This document shows, piece by piece, positions 14,443 to 20,341 of a stretch of DNA of 22,510 nt. Below the pieces are notes generated by a model. It was not told the origin of the DNA. It saw only the letters and a program-made list of their open reading frames with translations, and did no database searches. Origin of the DNA: a virus; the IMG/VR virus record IMGVR_UViG_3300045918_000358, positions 1-22,510 of that record; one strand, written 5' to 3'. How positions within the stretch are numbered: the first letter of the stretch is position 1; each line of letters opens with the position of its first letter. The translations under genes and the position numbers were made by a program.

Positions 14443-15057
14443 ATGGCAGCGAGCAAACCCCCATTTTTTGTGGTTGAAGAGTTTTTGTCTCCAAAACAGT
14501 GTGAATATATAGTTGACATGTTAGGGTGTATATCACCAGACCTCAACAATAAGAACAACCCTGTAAAAATGGTTAAACTAGACAAAGATCTAGAACAAAT
14601 TGTATTTGAGAGACTACAATCGATCGTACCAGATATTGAATCATATTATGATTTCAAATATAAAGGTACTGAACGAATGGCATTTGAATGGTTCCCTGAA
14701 GGATTCAAGGACCCAGAATGTGTTTGTGAAAATAGCTCTTACTTGAGAAAGAAATGGGTCAGAACTCGTAGCAGAGACTTAACAGGAGTATTGTTCCTGT
14801 CTAATTTCCGCGACTCTGCACCGTTTGATTCTGAATATGAAGTATATGGAGGAAAGTTAGAATTCCCTCAGCATAACTTTAGTTTTCATCCAAGTAGAGG
14901 TCAATTAATAATTTACCCAAGTGGTCCGCATTTTATAAATGCGAACTCAGAAGTTTTAATCGGTGATATGCATCAAATAAGATTCCATATTACCGGTGCA
15001 ATGCCATATTTGTACAATCCTGAAAAGTTTCCCGGTTCATGGAAAACTTGGTTTTAA
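14443..15057 (+). CDS. 2OG-Fe(II) oxygenase-like protein, possibly degenerate
   Basis: The 204-residue product follows the prolyl-4-hydroxylase-like phage oxygenase pattern: FFVVEEFLSPKQCEYI at the N-terminus, RDLTGVLFLSNF (111-122), YGGKLEFPQ (135-143), RGQLIIYPSGPHF with H163 (distal iron ligand) and HQIRFHITG with R180 (2-oxoglutarate ligand). The proximal HxD pair expected some residues before RDLTG is not found; the stretch reads ENSSYLRKKWVRTRSRD. It may be catalytically altered or inactive, or use other ligands. The start ATG 14443 follows the previous stop by four bases without a ribosome site. Its last 21 bases overlap the convergent HNH gene. Confidence 0.78.
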   Translation: MAASKPPFFVVEEFLSPKQCEYIVDMLGCISPDLNNKNNPVKMVKLDKDLEQIVFERLQSIVPDIESYYDFKYKGTERMAFEWFPEGFKDPECVCENSSYLRKKWVRTRSRDLTGVLFLSNFRDSAPFDSEYEVYGGKLEFPQHNFSFHPSRGQLIIYPSGPHFINANSEVLIGDMHQIRFHITGAMPYLYNPEKFPGSWKTWF

Positions 15058-15771
15058 TTTACAGTTATCAAAGTGCCAACGCTTTAAAACGTTTCCACCG
15101 ATAATATTACAATATGGACATTGTAGTTTAGGTCTAATATTATGAGAATTTTTCATTTTTTGTATAGATTCTAATGAATGTGATTTACCGTAAAAATGGT
15201 TTCCAGTACCTGAGTTTAATTTAGATAAGTTTTGTTTGAATTCAACAGTTCTAACTTTGTTACAGTTTTTACCTTTCATTGATTTTGACATTTTTTGTTT
15301 AGTTTCTTTTGTATGTGGTATTCCTGTTCTGGTACCAGGTTTCCCATAACTAGAACTATTAACACCGGTATATTTACCTGTGAGGGTTTGACTTATTTTA
15401 GTACGGTGTTCAGCAGTTTTAGGTACCCCATACATATAATTATTAGGGCCAGAAACTGAAATAATAAATTTCGTACGGAGCCATTCATATTCTTTATTTG
15501 ACCTGGTGTTGCCCATTATATGAGCTGCGTATAATATTTTAGAATTTGTAGGAAATATTTTTACCAATAATTGGTGAGCTATATAATGTTCAGAGGGGGT
15601 TAATTTTACTAAATTATCTTTGGAATTACTACCACCCATACATTTAGGTATTATATGATGGCGTTCTGTTACAGAGGGGGGTGTACGGTAAATAGCTTTA
15701 ACTATTAATTTATTATAGTGTTGAAGCCATTTTGCTTGATTTTTTGTTAAATTTTGAATATTATTTAGCAT
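15037..15771 (-). CDS. Free-standing HNH homing endonuclease with NUMOD3 repeats
   Basis: Residues 37-70 hold the HNH motif (ERHHIIPKCMGGSNSKDNLV, then LTPSEHYIAHQLL), and residues 110-205 carry several NUMOD3-type DNA-binding repeats (GPNNYMYGVPKTAEHRTKIS, GIPHTKETKQKMSKSMKGKN, GTGNHFYGKSHSLESIQKM). The C-terminus has a C2HC finger (CPYC, then WHFDNC). Such enzymes cut a DNA site in phages lacking the gene and spread by repair. The gene is on the minus strand, has AGGAG and a late promoter just upstream, and its 3' end overlaps the 2OG gene by 21 bases. All domains look intact, so activity is likely. Confidence 0.93.
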   Translation of the reverse strand: MLNNIQNLTKNQAKWLQHYNKLIVKAIYRTPPSVTERHHIIPKCMGGSNSKDNLVKLTPSEHYIAHQLLVKIFPTNSKILYAAHIMGNTRSNKEYEWLRTKFIISVSGPNNYMYGVPKTAEHRTKISQTLTGKYTGVNSSSYGKPGTRTGIPHTKETKQKMSKSMKGKNCNKVRTVEFKQNLSKLNSGTGNHFYGKSHSLESIQKMKNSHNIRPKLQCPYCNIIGGNVLKRWHFDNCKLKPSFP

Positions 15772-15790
15772 ATATAACTCCTAAATAATA

Positions 15791-15798
15791 TATTTATA
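15791..15798 (-). promoter_or_regulatory. T4-type late promoter of the HNH gene
   Basis: TATTTATA on the plus strand reads TATAAATA on the minus strand, 20 bases before the HNH start codon, with AGGAG between. This spacing gives a very short leader, as in many T4 late genes. Confidence 0.65.
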
Positions 15799-15827
15799 CA
15801 ATTCAGAGAAGTTGTATTGATCAATAA

Positions 15828-15958
15828 ATCTTAAGCGCAACGCTTAAGATCGAATATGCTGATAATATCGAGAACAATATTATCTAGCTACTGAATCAGC
15901 TACTGCTGATACACTTAGAGATATTCTAGGTGTTGGGATTGCTTGTAATAAGTGACCC
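15828..15958 (+). other. Array of five predicted hairpins upstream of the cell-wall hydrolase
   Basis: Stems in order: 15828-15850 (ATCTTAAGCG, loop CAA, perfect 10 pairs); 15858-15888 (GCTGATAATAT with a one-base bulge on the other arm); 15895-15910 (ATCAGC/GCTGAT); 15911-15933 (ACACTTAGA/TCTAGGTGT, one G-U); 15935-15958 (GGG/CCC with a bulge and wobbles). This could be a structured leader or small RNA. Alternatively, a stop-free stretch reading ATESATADTLRDILGVGIACNK (15887-15952) could be a gene remnant. No tRNA cloverleaf is seen. Confidence 0.5.
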
Positions 15959-15981
15959 GTTCTCAATAAGGAGGTAAAACT

Positions 15982-16572
15982 ATGAGAAAACTTATTTTAA
16001 CAGTAATGTTAAGTATAGGCCTATCAGGAGCCACGGATGGTTCTCAAGCTGAAGTCAAAATAATTGAACATATTAGATTCCCAGGTAATTTCGTTAAAGA
16101 CGAGATGGAAAGGGGACTTAATAAGGAAACGCAAAAGTTTTTAAATACTAGCAATTCTGATGTTCAATGTTTAGCTCGAAACATATACTTCGAAAGCTTA
16201 GGTCAAGGAAATAAAGGAATGCTTGCTGTCGGACTGGTAACAGTTAACCGACTTGAAAGTGGAAAGTTTGGTGAAACAATTTGTAAGGTTGTTAATCATA
16301 AAGACACTATCAAAATAGGCAATAGGTGGAAGACTATTTGTCAGTTTTCTTGGAAATGTGATGGTAAATCAGATATTCCGAGTGATAAAGAGGAATATGC
16401 GAAGTGTGTAGTCTTAGCAAGACGTGTATTAACTAAAACCGTTCCAGACATAACCAAAAACGCTACGCATTTTCATACGAAATATGTAAAGCCAGCTTGG
16501 AGTAAAAGTTACAGACTAGTTGCGATCATAGGTGATCACAAGTTCTACAAGCCAATTAAAAAGGCGGCGTAG
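15982..16572 (+). CDS. Secreted cell-wall hydrolase, SleB/Hydrolase_2 type (endolysin candidate)
   Basis: The start ATG 15982 has a strong TAAGGAGG site. Residues 1-23 form a signal peptide (MRKLILTVMLSIGLSG, then SQA before EV). The mature domain carries CLARNIYFESLGQGNKGMLA with E71, VTVNRLESGKFGETICKVV and CQFSWKCDGKSD, the core pattern of SleB/CwlJ cell-wall hydrolases that cleave peptidoglycan glycan strands. In a phage this is probably the lysis enzyme; the signal peptide implies export by the host Sec system rather than via a simple holin hole. The C-terminus (HFHTKYVKPAWSKSYRLVAI) also matches the family. A structured region lies just upstream. Confidence 0.9.
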   Translation: MRKLILTVMLSIGLSGATDGSQAEVKIIEHIRFPGNFVKDEMERGLNKETQKFLNTSNSDVQCLARNIYFESLGQGNKGMLAVGLVTVNRLESGKFGETICKVVNHKDTIKIGNRWKTICQFSWKCDGKSDIPSDKEEYAKCVVLARRVLTKTVPDITKNATHFHTKYVKPAWSKSYRLVAIIGDHKFYKPIKKAA

Positions 16573-16664
16573 TTTTAAAATTAGTTTATAATAATTTTCT
16601 ATTTGTTAGAAATGACTAATAGTTGATTATATGCAGACTCCAAATAACATTTAAGAGGTATAAA

Positions 16665-16943
16665 ATGAGTGATTTAGTAATCCCTTCTAGCCCATCAGAC
16701 AGGCAGAAGTTAAAACAGATCCTTCGGGATATGACGGATTGTATGACTCGTATGGACGCGGAAAGAGAAACAATTAAAGAACTGGCAGAAGCTGCAGAAG
16801 AAAGCTTTGAGATACCTAAAAAGTTGATCAATAAATTAGCCAGAACTATGCACAAAAGCAACCTTACAGAAATATTATCAGACACAGAAAATCTGGAATT
16901 TTTGTACGAAACTTTAATTGCTACTGAACAAAAAGAAGCGTAA
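16665..16943 (+). CDS. dsbA: DsbA-like double-stranded DNA-binding protein (T4 DsbA type)
   Basis: The start is ATG 16665, with AAGAGG upstream, rather than the longer TTG frame at 16623. The 92-residue, all-helical product has a SDRQKLKQILRDMTDCMTRM segment, then ERETIKELAEAAEESFEIPK and KLINKLARTMHKSNLTEIL, the same helix-loop-helix order as phage T4 DsbA, a small DNA-binding protein linked to late transcription. The function is inferred from similarity of pattern only; other small helical DNA-binding proteins are possible. It is followed by a strong terminator, and late promoters occur nearby, which fits the role. Confidence 0.65.
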   Translation: MSDLVIPSSPSDRQKLKQILRDMTDCMTRMDAERETIKELAEAAEESFEIPKKLINKLARTMHKSNLTEILSDTENLEFLYETLIATEQKEA

Positions 16944-16961
16944 TACTTCGATATTATTTAC

Positions 16962-16988
16962 AAAGGGCTTGAAAGAGCCCTTTTTTTT
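16962..16988 (+). terminator. Strong Rho-independent terminator
   Basis: AAAGGGCT (16962-16969) pairs with AGCCCTTT (16976-16983) around the loop TGAAAG and is followed by a T-run that reaches 16988. It ends the hydrolase-dsbA unit and isolates the polymerase gene downstream. Confidence 0.9.
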
Positions 16989-17003
16989 GTTCCAAATTTA
17001 TTA

Positions 17004-17009
17004 TATAAT
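17004..17009 (+). promoter_or_regulatory. Possible promoter -10 of the polymerase gene
   Basis: A TATAAT sequence lies about 30 bases before the polymerase start, in the 51-base gap after the terminator. The matching -35 region would fall in the terminator T-run (TTTTTT), which is poor, so a promoter is possible but weakly supported. AGGAG (about 17021-17025) lies between it and the start codon, at an unusually long distance. Confidence 0.35.
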
Positions 17010-17039
17010 ACCCTCACAATCGAGGAGAATTATAATAAT

Positions 17040-18617
17040 ATGAGTTATATTAGTGCTATACGTGATAGGGACGAGGTTATCGTTTGGGAACGGATTGACG
17101 GTAAACGAGTAGTTACCAGATACCCTGCTGAATATTATTTCTATGTTCCAGACGCAAATGGTGAACATGAAAGTATATTTGGTGATAAAGTTCGTAAATT
17201 ATCTTTTGAAAATGGAAGTGATTTCCGAGATGCAAGAGCAAGATATGAAAGTGATAATATTCGTGTATTTGAAACTGATATTCCAACTGATGTTCGTGTT
17301 CTAGCTAAACACTACTATAACGTACCACCTCCTAAATTACATTATACCTTCTACGATATCGAGGTTGATTACGATCCTGAACTTGGATTCTCTTCTGTAG
17401 AAAATCCATACGCACCACTTAATAGTATTGCAATATACCACGAATGGTCTAAACGTATGATCATTGGTTGTATACCATCACCAAAATTTAAAGATATTAC
17501 TCTAACTGAACTGTTAACTGAAATGGATGAAGATGCTCCATTACCAGATAATGTTAAACTTGAGTTTAATATTTTTAAGACTGAACGTGAATTATTGTTC
17601 TGGATATTAGACGAGTTTGAAGACTCAGATGTTATTACTGGTTGGAACTCAGGACTGTTCGATACCCCATATCTTGCTGCTAGAATTAGACGAGTGTTAG
17701 GTAAAGCTTCTTGGAAACGGTTATGTTTTCCAGAAGGTAGAGATCCAGTTGAACGTGATGTAGAATTGTTTGGTAGGATTAATAAAACTATTGACTTGTC
17801 TGGTAGGATTAGTATCGACTATTTGGTACTGTTTAAGAACTATGAGATGGGTGATAGACCTACTTATAAGTTAGAATCTGTTGCTGATGACCTATTACCA
17901 GATTTACCTAAATTACATTACGAGGGATCATTACGAGACCTGTACTATAATGATTTTCCAAACTTCGTTCGATACAACTTACGAGATACTGAAATCTTGA
18001 AAGGTTTCGAAGATAAACTCGGATATCTAGAGCTAGCTAACGTTATGGTTCATTTATCATGTGGTCAATTCGATTATGTTACTGGAACATTAAAGCTTGC
18101 TGAATTAGCTATCAATAACTATTGTCATTATGAGTTAAACAAAGTAGTCAATAATAAACCAAATGTTAACCCTGATGATCCTAACGACCGTTCTATTGAA
18201 GGTGCTATTGTATTAGAGCCTAAAGTAGGTATGCATAAGTGGTTAGGAGCTATCGATATTAACTCGCTGTACCCTTCTTGTATTATGGCTATTAATATTA
18301 GCCCTGAAACTCAGATTGGACAATTTGACCAGACTGAACGAGCTGTTAAAGCAATACATGATGAAACAGAAGAAATGTTAACCTTACATTTATATGATAG
18401 TGATGTTTATAAGACACAACCTGCTTGGAAGTGGAAAGAACTATTTTTAAAGAATGGAATGGCAATAAGCGGATACGGAACAGTGTATCGTCAGGATGAA
18501 CAAGGTGTTATTCCAATGATATTAGATGGGTGGTTTACTACACGTAAAAAGTATCAAAAAATGAAGAAAGATGAGTATTCAGCTGCAGAAGCAATATTGG
18601 CAAAATATAAAAAATAA
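17040..18617 (+). CDS. 43A: DNA polymerase family B, N-terminal half (exonuclease and motif A; T4 gp43A-like)
   Basis: This 525-residue protein contains the proofreading exonuclease motifs D106-I-E108, GWNSGLFDTP with D208, and Y312-NLR-D316, then polymerase motif A, D406-I-N-SLYPS413 with NISPET. It continues into the first fingers helix (RKKYQKMKKDEYSAAEAILA) and stops at residue 525. Motifs B and C are missing here and are found in the 20331-21428 protein, so the two must assemble into one enzyme. Together they are 890 residues, close to T4 gp43 (898). The split lies in the fingers domain, like the gp43A/gp43B split described in some Aeromonas T4-like phages. The catalytic residues are intact. 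Confidence 0.95.
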   Translation: MSYISAIRDRDEVIVWERIDGKRVVTRYPAEYYFYVPDANGEHESIFGDKVRKLSFENGSDFRDARARYESDNIRVFETDIPTDVRVLAKHYYNVPPPKLHYTFYDIEVDYDPELGFSSVENPYAPLNSIAIYHEWSKRMIIGCIPSPKFKDITLTELLTEMDEDAPLPDNVKLEFNIFKTERELLFWILDEFEDSDVITGWNSGLFDTPYLAARIRRVLGKASWKRLCFPEGRDPVERDVELFGRINKTIDLSGRISIDYLVLFKNYEMGDRPTYKLESVADDLLPDLPKLHYEGSLRDLYYNDFPNFVRYNLRDTEILKGFEDKLGYLELANVMVHLSCGQFDYVTGTLKLAELAINNYCHYELNKVVNNKPNVNPDDPNDRSIEGAIVLEPKVGMHKWLGAIDINSLYPSCIMAINISPETQIGQFDQTERAVKAIHDETEEMLTLHLYDSDVYKTQPAWKWKELFLKNGMAISGYGTVYRQDEQGVIPMILDGWFTTRKKYQKMKKDEYSAAEAILAKYKK

Positions 18618-18618
18618 G

Positions 18619-18647
18619 TTGAACTTTTAACATTAATATGTTATACT
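18619..18647 (+). promoter_or_regulatory. Sigma70-like promoter after the polymerase half-gene
   Basis: TTGAAC (18619-18624), a 17-base spacer and TATACT (18642-18647) start two bases after the polymerase stop and face the small membrane-protein gene at 18679. The match and spacing are good, which suggests an independent early unit. Confidence 0.65.
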
Positions 18648-18678
18648 ATGTTTTTAGTAATTCAATAGGTAACATATT

Positions 18679-18855
18679 ATGTTAATGACGGTTTTTTTAA
18701 TTGTAAGTATTGTAATGTGGGCAACATTATTGTGTATGCTGTCCAGTAATTCAATTCGTTTAATTATGTGGAAGGTTATGTCGTTCCTGATGAGTGCAGC
18801 TGCGGTTGTATTATTACTGGAACGCTTCGGCTACCTGGCTAAACATTTTAGTTAA
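18679..18855 (+). CDS. Small two-helix membrane protein (58 aa)
   Basis: Start ATG 18679 has AGGT eight bases upstream; ATG 18685 is an alternative. Residues 3-21 (MTVFLIVSIVMWATLLCML) and 32-49 (KVMSFLMSAAAVVLLLER region) are transmembrane helices joined by a polar turn (SSNSIRL). The second half uses CTG, CGC, GGC, TTC and TAC codons far more than the neighbouring genes, which suggests a recent origin from a GC-richer genome. Its stop overlaps the stop region of the convergent GNAT gene. It could be a superinfection-exclusion or lysis-inhibition protein, but this is only a guess from size and topology. Confidence 0.65.
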   Translation: MLMTVFLIVSIVMWATLLCMLSSNSIRLIMWKVMSFLMSAAAVVLLLERFGYLAKHFS

Positions 18856-19466
18856 TAATAATTGCCAATATTTTCAGGATGGGTATATAACATATGCCCA
18901 TCTAATATTCCATCACCTATTGCCAGTCTTTCTGTACCACGTAACCCAACATTAATAATTTGTTCAGCAATTAATAGATATCTATCAGGGTGACTGTTAT
19001 AAATGTCGGCATCTTGTACAGTATTTCTAGGTAATAACGTATCTGTTTGATTATCATGAACTTGTACATTTAATACTTTACTGATACTATTCCATAATTT
19101 TCTACCATACTCAGTTTGTTTATCATCACTAATTAATTTCATATTATATTTTTTTACTAATGAGACATATAGTGCAGTAGCATAACCCTGCATACGATAT
19201 TGTTTAGGTGTATATACATCTAATATTGAAAAGTATGTATTATCATTCCAATTTCTGTTATATCCAATAACAGCAGATAATAATTGATTATCTTTACTAT
19301 ACAATCCGAATAATATAACATGTGGAGTTTTCGGTGATAATGCTTTAATTATTTTTGTTCCACCTTCACTATATCCGAACTGTTCACCATTTTGGATATC
19401 AAAATCAGAAATATTAAATCGTTTATAGTCGTGATTAGGTACCATGATTATTTCACACAATTTCAT
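18852..19466 (-). CDS. GNAT-family acetyltransferase (204 aa)
   Basis: The product has a GNAT core: a strand region (VILFGLYSKDNQLLSAVIGY), then VYTPKQYRMQGYATALYVSL with the acetyl-CoA-binding Q/R-x-x-G-x-A loop (YRMQGYA), and the following strand and helix (MKLISDDKQTEYGRKLWNSI). The C-terminal 70 residues are an added region (DRYLLIAEQIINVGLRGTER). The target is unknown. Start ATG 19466 overlaps the nucleotidyltransferase stop (ATGA), so both are made from one transcript. The N-terminus MKLCEII resembles those of the neighbour and the 13213 protein. It lies inside the gap between the polymerase halves, on the opposite strand. Confidence 0.78.
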   Translation of the reverse strand: MKLCEIIMVPNHDYKRFNISDFDIQNGEQFGYSEGGTKIIKALSPKTPHVILFGLYSKDNQLLSAVIGYNRNWNDNTYFSILDVYTPKQYRMQGYATALYVSLVKKYNMKLISDDKQTEYGRKLWNSISKVLNVQVHDNQTDTLLPRNTVQDADIYNSHPDRYLLIAEQIINVGLRGTERLAIGDGILDGHMLYTHPENIGNYY

Positions 19467-20185
19467 ATAGACAAATCATCATCTTCTAATTTAGATTTAT
19501 AGTTTGACAACCTTTCAAGATACCCATTATTACGTAGTGTCTTAAAAGCTAAATTTTCTACCGACCACTCACCTGCAGTTTGTAAACCAGATTTACGCAT
19601 CGTTTTAATTTTATCTTTTAATTTTTGGATGTTGTGTAGATCTGTTTCTTTGTTATCAATCATACTATCAATTTGATTCATTATATCAGCTGCTTTACCT
19701 TTAACTGACATCGAATTATAAGATGGTTTTTCTTTTTTAGGTTTACTTAACCATTTGTCATCTTGTAATGAATATTCCCCAGCACTGATATGTTGCTCTT
19801 TTGCATCTTGTGCGTATAGTTCAACAGGGAAACCATGTATAGTGATTTCATGAGAATCGTTCCAGATTGCCTTTTTGGCCTGGAAATACATTCCAATAAA
19901 ATCTTCACATTTGACATCGATCTTAGCTAAGTTAATAACTAAATGTAAATCTATGTCAGATTGTTTGGTATAATTGTATCCACAGTTACTACCAGTAATG
20001 ATAATATCTTCTACACTCTTAGGATTGATTTCAAGAAATTCTAAAAACTCTTTAGCAATACGTTTAAGAGCTTTTTTAACATCTTCACGTAATGAGTCAC
20101 CATCCCAAACTTTTGGATTAAGTTTGTTATTGTATCTGATATTAGTTTTAACTTCTTCTGGTTTTAAAATTTCGAATAATTTCAT
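19463..20185 (-). CDS. Nucleotidyltransferase-fold protein (240 aa)
   Basis: Residues 64-83 read TGSNCGYNYTKQSDIDLHLV, the polymerase-beta-type nucleotidyltransferase signature (GS, then DxD); FPVELYAQD provides the likely third acidic residue. Such enzymes transfer nucleotides to proteins, RNA or small molecules, and related proteins occur as MNT-type toxins or antitoxins and as phage accessory enzymes. The C-terminal half is a charged helical region (ADIMNQIDSMIDNKETDLHN). Start ATG 20185 has only a weak site; a late promoter lies at 20223-20230. It is coupled to the GNAT gene. Substrate and biological role are unknown. Confidence 0.82.
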   Translation of the reverse strand: MKLFEILKPEEVKTNIRYNNKLNPKVWDGDSLREDVKKALKRIAKEFLEFLEINPKSVEDIIITGSNCGYNYTKQSDIDLHLVINLAKIDVKCEDFIGMYFQAKKAIWNDSHEITIHGFPVELYAQDAKEQHISAGEYSLQDDKWLSKPKKEKPSYNSMSVKGKAADIMNQIDSMIDNKETDLHNIQKLKDKIKTMRKSGLQTAGEWSVENLAFKTLRNNGYLERLSNYKSKLEDDDLSI

Positions 20186-20186
20186 G

Positions 20187-20215
20187 TTGATCTCAAAGTT
20201 GTAGTATTATATAAT
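20187..20215 (+). promoter_or_regulatory. Sigma70-like promoter for the C-terminal polymerase gene
   Basis: TTGATC (20187-20192), a 17-base spacer and TATAAT (20210-20215) lie upstream of the second polymerase half. This allows it to be transcribed apart from the first half. It overlaps the start of the divergent nucleotidyltransferase gene and lies beside its late promoter. Confidence 0.65.
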
Positions 20216-20222
20216 AGTATAT

Positions 20223-20230
20223 TATTTATA
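20223..20230 (-). promoter_or_regulatory. T4-type late promoter for the nucleotidyltransferase-GNAT pair
   Basis: TATTTATA on the plus strand gives TATAAATA on the minus strand, 38 bases before the start at 20185. It places the inserted minus-strand pair under late control, opposite to the early-type polymerase promoters around it. Confidence 0.65.
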
Positions 20231-20245
20231 CTAAAACAATCTATA

Positions 20246-20341
20246 CCTAAAGGATTAACACAAAAAGAGTTTATTACTCGATCGAAATTAGTTCATGGGG
20301 ATACATATGATTATAATATGAGGGGAAATTATGCCAGTTAG
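20246..20341 (+). pseudogene. Remnant of a homing-endonuclease-type domain
   Basis: Read in the frame starting at 20246, this stretch gives PKGLTQKEFITRSKLV, then HGDTYDYNMRGNYAS and a TAG stop at 20339-20341. The EF(I)xxxxxxHGDxYDYxxxxY pattern is the start of the small domain found at the N-terminus or between modules of many phage homing endonucleases and VSR-like endonucleases. The frame has no usable start codon and breaks off before the following strand and zinc-binding part. It is out of frame with the polymerase gene that starts at 20331 and overlaps its first codons. It probably is the tail-less remains of an endonuclease gene that once lay between the polymerase halves. Confidence 0.6.

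Noticed and set aside
15828-15958. tRNA or tmRNA gene
   Set aside because: Stems follow one another in series; no acceptor stem, T-loop or CCA arrangement was found.
16623-16664. TTG-started extension of the dsbA-like gene
   Set aside because: ATG 16665 has AAGAGG upstream, and the extension does not fit the helical protein.
18852-20185. Classical toxin-antitoxin pair
   Set aside because: The nucleotidyltransferase and GNAT products are each larger than typical partners, and neither has a DNA-binding antitoxin domain; kept only as an open possibility in the findings.
18618-20330. Intein or in-frame intron ORF inside the polymerase
   Set aside because: The halves have a real stop and a new start with ribosome site, the intervening genes are on the opposite strand, and no intein splice motifs are visible. 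A group I intron core was not recognised, though trans-splicing cannot be excluded from sequence alone.
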